A stretch of 64,000 bases of DNA from Sulfurihydrogenibium sp. (GTDB lineage: Bacteria > Aquificota > Aquificia > Aquificales > Hydrogenothermaceae), in assembly GCF_028276765.1 (NCBI RefSeq), contig NZ_JAPYVU010000001.1, forward strand, positions 25,784-89,783, written 5' to 3'. Made by a program: the position numbers and the translations under genes. Under the pieces are notes generated by a model, which was not told where the DNA came from, did not search any database, and saw only the letters and a list, made by a program, of their open reading frames with translations. Shown here in pieces: positions 17,440 to 25,422 of the stretch. The number at the start of each line of letters is the position of its first letter. Position 1 is the stretch's first letter.

Positions 17440-20313
17440 TTAACTGTATTTCTCCATAATTAACTTAATAGCTTCTTCTTCTGGCATTGGTTTTGCAAAG
17501 TAAAATCCTTGTAGATAATCAGCTCCAAGTAAAGATAAGAGTTTTACCTGCTCCTCTGTTTCTACACCTTCAGCTATTGTTTTTAATCCAAGATCTTTAG
17601 CTAATCCAATTATGAATTTTACTAATGATAAGTCTTGTTTACTTCTTGCAATATTCCTTACAAAAGACATGTCTATTTTTAGTATATCAATAGCTAAATC
17701 TCTTAAATATGTTAAAGATGAGTATCCCGTTCCAAAGTCATCTATCGCTATTTTTATGTTTTTGTTTAAATCTTTAATGTCTTTAAATATCTTCTTAGAT
17801 TTTTCTATATCTTTTATGACATTTCTTTCTGTGATTTCTATTACTAAGTTATTCTGAACCTCAACCGGCAGAGATTTTAACCTTTCAATAAAGCTTTTAT
17901 CTGATAGTTCATCTGATGTTAAGTTTAATGAGTATTCAAGCAGTCCTTTTGGTGATAGGTTTAGGGATATTGTTATATCTTTTTTATCATTCAAAGAGTT
18001 AAATTTTTTTATCTTTTGAGAAACTTCTTCTAAAGCCCATTCTTCAAATTTTGTGATATATTTACTGTTTTCAAGATAATCTATAAACTTTATAGGTGGA
18101 TAAACAGTTCCATCTTCATCCACTATCCTGATTAACGATTCAAATCCTGCTAATGAAAAGTCTTCTAATTTAAAGTATGGCTGGAAGTAAAATTTAAATA
18201 ATTTCTTCTCAAATGCTTTTTCTATAATCTTTTCAGCTTCCAAATATTCTTCTAAATATTCTTCTAATTTTTTATTTAACTGCGGTTCATAGAATTTTAT
18301 TACATTTTCTCCTTCTTCTTTAGCTGTGTTTAAATTAAGAACGGCATTATTATAAAGCTCTTCAAATGTTTGACCATCCTCATTGTACAAGACAATTGAA
18401 GCGTTGTAGGAAATATGAATTTTGCCTTTGGAAGTATCTAAATCTCTATCTAAAGCATCTCTAATCTTATAAATAAGCATTGACTCGTTTTTTATATTTG
18501 GAATAAGTATTGCAAACTCATCATTTCCAATTCTGGCTATATATCCATCTGGAAATTCTTTTTTTAGATTTTTTGCTACTTCTTTTAAAATTTCATTACC
18601 TGTTTCCAATCCATAAGAAGCATTAATTACAGACATGTTATAAATATCTATCAATATTAATCCAAATTTTTTGTATAGTTTGTTTTTAATCATTTCTGAA
18701 GCTTGAATTTTAAATGATATAAAATTTGGAAGCCCGGTTAAGCTATCACAGTATTTATATTTTTCTATTTCTTCTGAAAGCATCTTCTCTTGTGTTATAT
18801 CTTTTCCAACGGAAACAAATTTAAGTGCTCCATCTTTTAACTTAATTGGATAGATAGTTTGGTCTATATGAATTAGTCTTCCGTCTTTTGTTTTATTTAT
18901 AAATACTGCTGAAAATGGTTTGCCCGACAATATGGTATCCCATAATTCTTTGTAAAACTTCGCATCCTGCATTTCAGATTTAAATATTCTTGGATTTTTG
19001 CCAATTATTTCTTCTTTTGTGTATCCTGTCAAATCTACAACATATTGATTTACATACTCTATTGTTCCATCCGAATCAGTAGTTACAAGCCACATTTTTG
19101 AATTATCTATAGCCTTTCTTAAAAGTATGTTTTCTTTATCTTTTTCTATTTTATTTAAAGCAAAAGATATGTCTTTTCTAATTTCTTCAAATAAAGGTAG
19201 AAATTCTTTGTTGAATATAAATGGCTTTGTTGAATAGATAGTAATTACACAATAAACTTCTCCATTTTTTTCTACTGGAATTGTCAATGATGAATATATA
19301 TCTCTTTTTAGAAGCTCATTTTTCCATGGAGTCATAAATTCTGACGTTAGTGTATTTTCATTTATAATAATTCTATTTTCTCTGTAAGCTCTTCCCGTTG
19401 GACATCTTCCTTCTGGCAGGTCTTCTCTAACACTTACAGCTAAATTATCTACATATCCATCGTCTTCACCATACTTACATACTGGCTTAATAAAGTCTCC
19501 TTCTCTCTTTCCGACCCAGGCAAACTTAAAATGATTTTTTTCTACAAGGCTTTCACATGTTCTTTTAAATAATTCTTCTTCTGTTTCTACAGATATAATT
19601 AGCTGATTAACATCTTTTAAGCTTTCTACAAGAATCCTTTGTATTATTAAATCCCTAGCTATTTTTCCAAGCTCATGATATTCTTTAAGTTTATCAATTT
19701 TGTCTTGAGAAATCTCTTGTAAATCTAACTCTTGGATAAATGTAATTATATTAAAGGAACTCTTTTCATAAAATTCTTCTGATACCAAAAAGTAATGGCT
19801 TATATCCAAATCTATTTCTTCTATGATTTTCAGCTTATCTTTAATTTCTTGACTTAATTCATCGCAATATTCCTTAAGTATTACTCCAGCATCAGTTTTT
19901 CCGTTTAATAAAGAATTTATGACTTCATCAAGAGATTCATATAAAATAACCTCTTTAGTATAAAGACCTGTTTTGTTTAAAACACAATAAGAACTAAGTT
20001 TATCAACTATTGCTATATTTTGGAAATCCTTTTGATTATTTAAACTAACTAAAAGAAATTTATCGTAATGACCTTTAAATCTTCCTATAAGTTTGTAATT
20101 TTTTTGTAAAAGAATTAAAGCAACATCAAAGCTTGCATAATATATATCTGGTTTAAAATTATCTATTAATATTAATGCTTCTTCTTCGTAGAAGTTTTTA
20201 TAAGGTTTAAAATCTACTTCTTGGTTAAAAATTTGCTTTATTTTATCTGAGATTTTAAACCACTTTTTTAATCCTTCTTTTGTATCATGCGGACAAACTC
20301 TAAAAGTAATCAC
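17440..20313 (-). CDS. c-di-GMP signalling protein: ligand-binding-like, GAF, PAS, GGDEF and EAL domains
   Basis: A 957-residue multidomain protein. Residues about 1-210 resemble a PhnD/SBP-type bilobal binding domain but have no signal peptide, so this is either a cytoplasmic sensor or a decayed one. A GAF domain follows (about 230-395), then PAS (about 400-515; YVVDLTGYTKEEIIGKNPRI), GGDEF (about 525-690) and EAL (about 700-955). The GGDEF site reads GNDEF, so cyclase activity is doubtful. The EAL site reads ESL, but the other catalytic parts (ITE, DDFGTGYSS, ILKID, AEGVET) are present, so phosphodiesterase activity is plausible. The start is GTG with GGAG upstream. It is a lone gene flanked by repeats. 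Confidence 0.88.
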   Translation of the reverse strand: MITFRVCPHDTKEGLKKWFKISDKIKQIFNQEVDFKPYKNFYEEEALILIDNFKPDIYYASFDVALILLQKNYKLIGRFKGHYDKFLLVSLNNQKDFQNIAIVDKLSSYCVLNKTGLYTKEVILYESLDEVINSLLNGKTDAGVILKEYCDELSQEIKDKLKIIEEIDLDISHYFLVSEEFYEKSSFNIITFIQELDLQEISQDKIDKLKEYHELGKIARDLIIQRILVESLKDVNQLIISVETEEELFKRTCESLVEKNHFKFAWVGKREGDFIKPVCKYGEDDGYVDNLAVSVREDLPEGRCPTGRAYRENRIIINENTLTSEFMTPWKNELLKRDIYSSLTIPVEKNGEVYCVITIYSTKPFIFNKEFLPLFEEIRKDISFALNKIEKDKENILLRKAIDNSKMWLVTTDSDGTIEYVNQYVVDLTGYTKEEIIGKNPRIFKSEMQDAKFYKELWDTILSGKPFSAVFINKTKDGRLIHIDQTIYPIKLKDGALKFVSVGKDITQEKMLSEEIEKYKYCDSLTGLPNFISFKIQASEMIKNKLYKKFGLILIDIYNMSVINASYGLETGNEILKEVAKNLKKEFPDGYIARIGNDEFAILIPNIKNESMLIYKIRDALDRDLDTSKGKIHISYNASIVLYNEDGQTFEELYNNAVLNLNTAKEEGENVIKFYEPQLNKKLEEYLEEYLEAEKIIEKAFEKKLFKFYFQPYFKLEDFSLAGFESLIRIVDEDGTVYPPIKFIDYLENSKYITKFEEWALEEVSQKIKKFNSLNDKKDITISLNLSPKGLLEYSLNLTSDELSDKSFIERLKSLPVEVQNNLVIEITERNVIKDIEKSKKIFKDIKDLNKNIKIAIDDFGTGYSSLTYLRDLAIDILKIDMSFVRNIARSKQDLSLVKFIIGLAKDLGLKTIAEGVETEEQVKLLSLLGADYLQGFYFAKPMPEEEAIKLIMEKYS

Positions 20314-20707
20314 GAATTTCTCCTTTTAGAATTCCTTTAATACAATTTTATACATATCGAGCGAGAAATTCAATAAAAGATTGAGATTCTTCGCCGGCTG
20401 CAGAATGACAATATTGATTTTTGGAACAGTCTCATAAGTAGGGCAAGAAATTCAATAAAAGCATGGAGGGTGTTCTAAAATTCCATTAAGTTGTATAATA
20501 TATGCGTAAAATAGGTTTGTTTTTAATTTTTAATTAAAAAAGAGCGCAAAAGAAAGAGTAGTAAAAAGGAGATTCTTTGCTTTGCTCAGATGACAAGAAA
20601 AATAAGCTTACAAAAATTATGGAACACTCTTTAATTTAATGTTGATTTTTTAAAATCTATGCCAAATTTTAATTACATAGTGCAAAAATTAAGTGAGGTG
20701 TTTATCT
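20314..20707. repeat. Spacer with one complete subtype 1 repeat unit (20354-20434) and fragments
   Basis: The unit at 20354-20434 (minus orientation) has all parts: terminus TATCGAGCGAGAAATTCAAT, core GAGATTCTTCGCCGGCTGCA followed by GAATGACA, and outer end TTTTTGGAACAGTCTCA. A second, partial set lies at 20436-20490 and 20565-20630 (GAGATTCTTTGCTTTGCTCA, then TTACAAAAATTATGGAACA). A TATAAT at 20494-20499 could serve the DUF29 genes, about 200 bases downstream, but no good -35 is seen. Confidence 0.75.
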
Positions 20708-21232
20708 ATGCTAACACAAGTAATTAACAAAGAAGAATTAAAAAAGCTTTACGATAAAGACTTTGTATTATGGGTAGAAGAAAATCTTAAGCTTTTGAAA
20801 GATAAGCAGTTTGATTTGGTAGACTGGGAGCATCTCTTAGAGGAGATTGAGGATATGGGTAATAGACATTTGGACAGCGTAGTTAGCTTTATGGCTGTTA
20901 TCTTGGAACATCTTTACAAGTGGGAAAATTTTAGAGAAAATGAAAAGATGGGAAACGGCTGGATAAAAAGCATAATAAACTCAAGAACTGGCATATACAA
21001 GCTGTTTAGAAAATATCCATCTTTAAAAGTGAAAGCGCAATTTGAATTAGAAAACGCATGGAATGATGCAATTTTAGAGCTTATCTCTTGGTTCAAAGAC
21101 CCTGAAAATATTCATTTAGCTAAAAAATACTTTGGCAGAATACCAACAGAAAAAGACTTCCCGGGAAAATGTCCTTACACATTTGAGCAGATTTTAGATT
21201 ACGAGCCATGGCTAAAAGACCTGGAGGAGTAA
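20708..21232 (+). CDS. DUF29 family protein, first copy
   Basis: Function unknown. The family is recognised by YDKDFVLWVEENLKLLK near the N-terminus, WEHLLEEIEDMGNRHLDSV, and the helix with HLYKWE. DUF29 proteins are small, helical and often present in several copies in thermophiles and cyanobacteria. Here there are 174 residues, starting at ATG 20708 with GAGGTG 7 bases upstream; an in-frame GTG at 20693 is an unlikely start. The next gene is a near-copy starting 2 bases after this stop. The first ~240 bases and last ~90 bases are almost identical between the two, and the middle is not. Confidence 0.85.
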   Translation: MLTQVINKEELKKLYDKDFVLWVEENLKLLKDKQFDLVDWEHLLEEIEDMGNRHLDSVVSFMAVILEHLYKWENFRENEKMGNGWIKSIINSRTGIYKLFRKYPSLKVKAQFELENAWNDAILELISWFKDPENIHLAKKYFGRIPTEKDFPGKCPYTFEQILDYEPWLKDLEE

Positions 21233-21234
21233 AA

Positions 21235-21765
21235 ATGATTACTCAAATTAACAAAGAAGAATTAAAAAAGCTTTACGATAAAGACTTTGTATTATGGGTA
21301 GAAGAAAATCTTAAGCTTTTGAAAGATAAGCAGTTTGATTTGGTAGACTGGGAGCATCTCTTAGAGGAGATTGAGGATATGGGCAATAGACATTTGGACA
21401 GCGTAGTTAGCTTTATGGCTGTTATCTTGGAACATCTTTACAAGTGGGAAAATTTTAGAGAAAATGAAAAGATGGGTGTAAGTTGGATTAGAAGTATAAA
21501 CAATGGAAGAATTGAAATACTAAGACTTTTTGATAGATATCCATCATTAAGAGTTAAATCTTACAATGAAATAGAGTATGCATGGAAAGATGCTGTAAGA
21601 AGATTAATTAAATGGTTCGAAGACCCTGAAAATATTCGATTAGCAAAAAAGTATTTTGACAGATTACCAACAGAAAAAGACTTCCCGGGAAAATGTCCTT
21701 ACACATTTGAGCAGATTTTAGATTACGAACCATGGCTAAAAGGTTTGGAAGATTATGAAGGTTGA
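21235..21765 (+). CDS. DUF29 family protein, second copy
   Basis: Tandem partner of the preceding gene. I use ATG 21235, with GGAGGAG 6 bases upstream; an in-frame ATG at 21208 lies inside the first copy. Bases 21250-21476 differ from 20729-20955 at about one position. The central part then diverges (for example WIRSINNGRIEILRLFDRYP against WIKSIINSRTGIYKLFRKYP). The C-terminal PTEKDFPGKCPYTFEQILDY is identical again. This pattern points to a recent duplication or gene conversion around a diverged middle. It overlaps the next gene by 11 bases, so the three are co-transcribed. No function can be assigned. Confidence 0.85.
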   Translation: MITQINKEELKKLYDKDFVLWVEENLKLLKDKQFDLVDWEHLLEEIEDMGNRHLDSVVSFMAVILEHLYKWENFRENEKMGVSWIRSINNGRIEILRLFDRYPSLRVKSYNEIEYAWKDAVRRLIKWFEDPENIRLAKKYFDRLPTEKDFPGKCPYTFEQILDYEPWLKGLEDYEG

Positions 21766-22393
21766 AACTCTAACAGTAGGACCGTTGGCTGAAAATTGTT
21801 TTATCGTTTTTGAAGAAAACTCAAAAGATGCGGTGGTTATTGACCCGGGAGCTGATGGGGATTTAATTTTAGATGAACTAAAAGATTTAGATGTAAAGGC
21901 AATCCTCGCAACTCACGGACATTTGGACCATGTAGGTCAAGTTGGATATTTAAAAGAAAAATTAAATATTCCTTTCTACATGAATAAAAAAGATGAATTC
22001 TTGATTAACAATGAAATTTTTCCTAACTTTGCCTACATTATAAAAGCTGTAAAATGCCCATCTCCTGATTTTGATGTAAAAGATGGTGATGTATTGAAAT
22101 TTGGTAATTTGGAGTTTCAGGTTATAGAAACACCCGGACATACACCGGGCAGTGTGTGTTTTTTTAACAAAAAAGAAAAAATTATATTTGTTGGAGATAC
22201 GCTTTTTAAAGGAAGCGTTGGAAGGACTGACTTACCCGGTGGAAATGGAAAGATGTTAGAACAGTCTTTAAGAAAACTGATGGAGCTTCCGGAAGATACA
22301 GTCGTATACAGCGGCCACGGACCTAAAACAACCATTGGTATAGAAAAAAGGACAAATCCTTTTATTACAGGAGTATTTAGATTAAAATGGTAA
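21755..22393 (+). CDS. Metallo-beta-lactamase fold hydrolase (glyoxalase II-like)
   Basis: A 212-residue MBL-fold protein of the YcbL/glyoxalase-II-like group. The metal motif THGHLDHVGQ supplies HxHxDH. Further ligands are in ETPGHTPGSVCF (His), FVGDTLFKGSVGRTDLPGG (Asp) and YSGHGPKT (His). GRTDLPGG is typical of the YcbL/glyoxalase-II-like group. Substrates are probably thioesters of glutathione-like or other thiols, but this cannot be told from sequence. It overlaps the DUF29 gene upstream and the nfo start downstream by 7 bases. Confidence 0.88.
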   Translation: MKVETLTVGPLAENCFIVFEENSKDAVVIDPGADGDLILDELKDLDVKAILATHGHLDHVGQVGYLKEKLNIPFYMNKKDEFLINNEIFPNFAYIIKAVKCPSPDFDVKDGDVLKFGNLEFQVIETPGHTPGSVCFFNKKEKIIFVGDTLFKGSVGRTDLPGGNGKMLEQSLRKLMELPEDTVVYSGHGPKTTIGIEKRTNPFITGVFRLKW

Positions 22394-22605
22394 ACATTGG
22401 AACCCATGTATCATCTTCAAAATCCTTAGACCTTGTTTTTGAAAGGGGAAAAGAAGTAGAAGCTTCATCAATTCAGTTTTTTATAAGGTCTCCAAGGTCT
22501 TGTAACTAGTCTCTGATTTAATACTCTTTTATGTTTTCCTATTGATAAATTTATACTTTTGTTTTATAGTATTACCATGAAACTATCGTAATAGACAAAG
22601 AAAGA

Positions 22606-24120
22606 ATGAGTAGTAAAGTGAAAGAAAAAACATCGGAAGATAGAATATTTGGCTCTTATCTATTTGTAAATTATGCAAACAAAAGTAAAATAGAGAAAGT
22701 CAAAAACACTCTCAAAGAATACAGAAAAACTGCTAAGGATATATCTAATTATCTGTGGTATATTTTCTTTCGCACAGGCAAGCTTCTTCATAGAAAGAAA
22801 ATAAACGTCAAGCACATTCCAAGTTATCTATCAGAGCTTTATAAGTATGTATGTTTATGGCAAACTTACGATGTTTTAAGCGGCTATATAGCAAATATTC
22901 AATATCAGTTTGCTAATATCGTGTTTAATTCAAGCTTAAATAAAGAAGATAAGTTAATACTACTTGCACTAAACAATGTCAAAGGTTGGCTTGTTTATGA
23001 TAAAGATGAGATAGAGATATATGAGAGAAAAGGTAAAGATGTAGAAAAAAGAACGGTTAAAGTTTTAGAGTTTCACAAGAAGTTGGCAAGAAAAATATTT
23101 AAGCATCTGCTTAGCAAAAACAGAAAACCAAGATTTAATAATATCTCAATGCATTTAGACGGTAAAGTAATAGATATAAACAAGAAAAAAGAAAACGGTG
23201 CTAAGAGTTTTGATTATTGGTTAAAAATAGCTACATTAGAGAAAGGAAAGCCAATATACATACCACTTAAAGCAAATGTATATGCAGAAAAGTTAGAAGG
23301 AGAGTTTTTAAATTATTGTCAGGTAGTTGAAAATGACGGAAAGATAGAATTTAGAATAATAAAGCAGTTGAAAAAGAAAGAATACATACCTGCTATTGAT
23401 GAGATAGCAATTGATTTAGGACTAAGCCCATTATTTGCAACAGATAAGGGAGATCTGTTTGGTAGAAATTTCTTTGATATTTTGAAAGCTTTTGATAGGA
23501 AAATAACAAAAAGAATGGCAAGTCTACAGAAGAGAAACATAAAGCCAAGAGATGATAAGAAGTATAGGAAGTATGTGGATAATTTAAGAGATTGTTTGAA
23601 AAATGAGATAAACAGATTGATAAACGTTATTGTAGAAATATACAAACCAAAAAGAATTATTGTAGAGAGATTAGATTTTAGATCTCCTGAGCTTTCTAAA
23701 AGATTGAATAGGTTATTGCAGAATTTTGGAAAGAGATATATAAAGCAAAAACTACAAAGACTGCAAGAATTATACGGCATAGAAGTAATAGAAATCAACC
23801 CAGCTTATACAAGCCAAGAATGTAGTAGCTGCGGATATATAGATAAGAAAAATAGAAAAGATACTCAAGAATTTGAATGTAAAGCATGCAAAAAACAAAT
23901 AAACGCACAAGTAAACGGAGCTAAGAATATTCTCAAGAGAAGTTCTCTTGGGAATTCGTATCTGACAAAAAAGCAAGTCCTCAAGATGCTGGTAGAAAGG
24001 TATCTTGAGAGACTGAAAGGGTGCAAGAGTCCTCCCTTGAATATTATAAAAGATAATCCATACTTTAAGGATTATCTTGAGAGTATTCTAAACCCTTGTC
24101 AGAGCCTGACGCCAAGTTAG
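22606..24120 (+). CDS. tnpB: TnpB, RNA-guided RuvC-type nuclease family, with altered RuvC-III site
   Basis: 504 residues, IS605 OrfB/TnpB family. Active TnpB cuts DNA guided by an RNA made from the element's right end, and so helps keep the element in place. RuvC-I is IDLGLSPLFATD (D270), RuvC-II is IIVERLDF (E354), and a CSSCGY...CKAC zinc finger follows. The third motif, normally NADxNAAxNI or DRDxNAAxNI, reads NAQVNGAKNI, so the catalytic Asp is Gln435. With this change DNA cleavage is unlikely. The start ATG is the first after an in-frame TAG. The protein is longer than typical (~400) because of its N-terminal half. Confidence 0.9.
   Translation: MSSKVKEKTSEDRIFGSYLFVNYANKSKIEKVKNTLKEYRKTAKDISNYLWYIFFRTGKLLHRKKINVKHIPSYLSELYKYVCLWQTYDVLSGYIANIQYQFANIVFNSSLNKEDKLILLALNNVKGWLVYDKDEIEIYERKGKDVEKRTVKVLEFHKKLARKIFKHLLSKNRKPRFNNISMHLDGKVIDINKKKENGAKSFDYWLKIATLEKGKPIYIPLKANVYAEKLEGEFLNYCQVVENDGKIEFRIIKQLKKKEYIPAIDEIAIDLGLSPLFATDKGDLFGRNFFDILKAFDRKITKRMASLQKRNIKPRDDKKYRKYVDNLRDCLKNEINRLINVIVEIYKPKRIIVERLDFRSPELSKRLNRLLQNFGKRYIKQKLQRLQELYGIEVIEINPAYTSQECSSCGYIDKKNRKDTQEFECKACKKQINAQVNGAKNILKRSSLGNSYLTKKQVLKMLVERYLERLKGCKSPPLNIIKDNPYFKDYLESILNPCQSLTPS
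24050..24078 (+). ncRNA. Hairpin in the 3' end of tnpB, part of a candidate guide (omega) RNA
   Basis: AAGATAATCC (24050-24059) pairs perfectly with GGATTATCTT (24069-24078) around a 9-base loop. TnpB guide RNAs overlap the 3' end of tnpB and the right end of the element, and this hairpin plus the right-end one at 24127-24165 fit that plan. The related relic at 60403-60576 lacks this hairpin (about 37 bases fewer), so it is not essential to the family. Expression is unproven. Confidence 0.4.
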
Positions 24121-24126
24121 GTATGT

Positions 24127-24165
24127 ATAGACAAATATTTTTCCATACATGGAATATTTGTCTAT
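24127..24165 (+). repeat. Right-end subterminal hairpin of the IS element
   Basis: Perfect 13-base arms (ATAGACAAATATT and AATATTTGTCTAT) enclose a loop that itself contains CCATACATGG. In IS200/IS605 elements such hairpins are bound by TnpA, and they form the 3' scaffold of the TnpB guide RNA. The bases immediately following (TGGGCTTGG in nfo) would then be the guide. Confidence 0.75.
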
Positions 24166-24907
24166 GCAAAGGGGAACTCTTGGGCTTGGATAGAAAGAAC
24201 TGATGAAGAAAAAGAAAGATTTTTACAAAAGAAAAATGAATATAAAATTCATCCGTTAGTAGTACATGCTTCGTATCTTTTTAATTTAGCATCCTTCGAA
24301 GAAGAATTATACAAAAAATCCATAGAAAGCGTAATACAGGAACTGGAACTTTGTGAAGAGTTAAAAATTGATTATTACGTGATTCATGCAGGAAAGTCAA
24401 AAGGAAATTCAAAAAAGCAGGCAATAGATAGAATCTTAGGAGCTTTTGAAGAGATATTTAGCAGGTTAAATCTAAAAAATACAACATTTTTAGTTGAAAC
24501 GTTAGCAGGCCAATCCGGAGAAGTTGGAGCAACATTAGAAGAAGTTTATACACTAATTAAGCCTTTTGAAGATGAAAAAATAGGCGTTTGTCTTGACACT
24601 TGCCATATATTTGCATCCGGGTATAAGATAAACACCGACGAAGGATTTAATAGCTTTAAAAAAGAGCTTATAGATTATAATCTTTTAGAAAAGATAAAAG
24701 TTATACATTGTAATGATTCTAAAGCTCCTTTTAACTCTAAAAAAGATAGACATGAACATATTGGAAAAGGCTTTATTGGCTTAGAGGGTTTCAGAATATT
24801 TTTAAATGATGAAGATTTTAGTAAACTTCCTTTTATCTTAGAAACACCAAAAGAGGGAGATATGGACAGAGTAAATATTAATTTGTTAAAATCTTTAATA
24901 AAGTGAT

Positions 24908-24981
24908 GCGCCTGTAGCTTAGCTGGATAGAGCATCGGCTTCCGATGCCGAAGGTCGCAGGTTCAAATCCTGCCAGGCGCG
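24908..24981 (+). tRNA. tRNA-Arg, anticodon CCG
   Basis: The 74-base cloverleaf folds fully. The acceptor GCGCCTG pairs with CAGGCGC. The D stem is GCTT/GAGC with AGCTGGATA as loop. The anticodon stem TCGGC/GCCGA holds loop TTCCGAT (anticodon CCG, reads CGG). The variable loop is AGGTC and the T stem GCAGG/CCTGC has loop TTCAAAT. The discriminator is G and CCA is not encoded. It begins one base after the nfo stop. Its 3' end overlaps, antisense, the 3' end of the thioredoxin-fold gene. Confidence 0.96.
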
Positions 24982-25418
24982 CTTTGGACTTTCTTTAAAG
25001 CCTCTTTTAAATACTTTCTAAAATTTTCTTCTGTTAAAGCACCATATATTGTAATTAACTTTTTACCGTTTGGAGTTATTATGTAAGTCGTAGGTGTTCC
25101 TAAGATTGGAAACCTTACCTGATTCTCCGGATGATTTGCATAGATTGGAAATTCTGGATCTTTGAAATCGTTTTGTTTTCCATCTATTGCAAAAGCAATC
25201 ACAACAAAATTATTTTTAAATTCCGGTTCTCTTAATACTTTTTTAATGGTTGGAATTTCAGCCATACAATGACCACAGCTGTAAGCCATAAAATTAAGCA
25301 CAATTAACTTATTTTCTGGAAGCTTTACAGGATTGCCAAACTTATCTTTTAGTATATCCTTAGCAAAAGATTTAGAGGCTAAAATAAGAACAACCAAAAC
25401 GATTATTTTTCTTATCAT
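24963..25418 (-). CDS. Secreted thioredoxin-fold (TlpA/peroxiredoxin-like) protein
   Basis: 151 residues with an N-terminal signal peptide (MIRKIIVLVVLILASKSFA, cleavage likely after the last Ala) and a redox site SCGHC, so it acts in the periplasm as a thiol-disulfide reductase, perhaps in cytochrome c maturation or disulfide reduction. PTTYIITPNGK holds the cis-Pro typical of the fold. The last seven codons and stop lie in the tRNA-Arg antisense sequence (19-base overlap), so the C-terminal QSAPGRI is probably accidental. It follows an unknown gene by 4 bases. Confidence 0.85.
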   Translation of the reverse strand: MIRKIIVLVVLILASKSFAKDILKDKFGNPVKLPENKLIVLNFMAYSCGHCMAEIPTIKKVLREPEFKNNFVVIAFAIDGKQNDFKDPEFPIYANHPENQVRFPILGTPTTYIITPNGKKLITIYGALTEENFRKYLKEALKKVQSAPGRI

Positions 25419-25422
25419 TTCT

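Larger units (their letters stand above)
22503..24182 (+). mobile_element. IS200/IS605-type (IS1341-like) element with tnpB only
   Basis: A 1680-base insertion in nfo. The exact ends are ambiguous within five bases, because TCTTG occurs at both junctions (22498-22502 and 24178-24182). There is no tnpA, so it depends on a transposase elsewhere. The right end has a strong subterminal hairpin (24127-24165: ATAGACAAATATT paired with AATATTTGTCTAT), as in this family. The left 100 bases hold no gene. A decayed second copy of its right end lies at 60403-60576. Confidence 0.88.
22387..24906 (+). pseudogene. nfo: Endonuclease IV, interrupted by an IS200/IS605-type element
   Basis: AP endonuclease of base excision repair. 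The N-terminal 38 codons (22387-22500) read MVNIGTHVSSSKSLDLVFER and on to IQFFIRSPRS, the family start. The rest resumes at 24181 with WAWIERTDEEKERF and continues through VIHAG, FLVETLAGQ, VCLDTCHIFASGY, HCNDSK, RHEHIGKGFIG and FILETP, which hold the zinc ligands of the family. Removing exactly 1680 bases (22503-24182 or an equivalent window) restores one frame of 279 residues, the normal length. The only lesion is therefore the insertion. A short 3' frame beginning at 24379 lacks the N-terminal half and is unlikely to be functional. The stop is one base before the tRNA. Confidence 0.93.

Noticed and set aside
22503..22605. Possible tnpA or start of another gene in the left end of the IS element
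   Set aside because: Frames are closed by stops within 15 codons (an ATG near 22577 stops after four codons). Only tnpB is coded.
24379..24906. Stand-alone short nfo protein starting at an internal ATG
   Set aside because: It lacks the N-terminal half, including several metal ligands of endonuclease IV, and no ribosome site is clear. It is treated as part of the interrupted gene.
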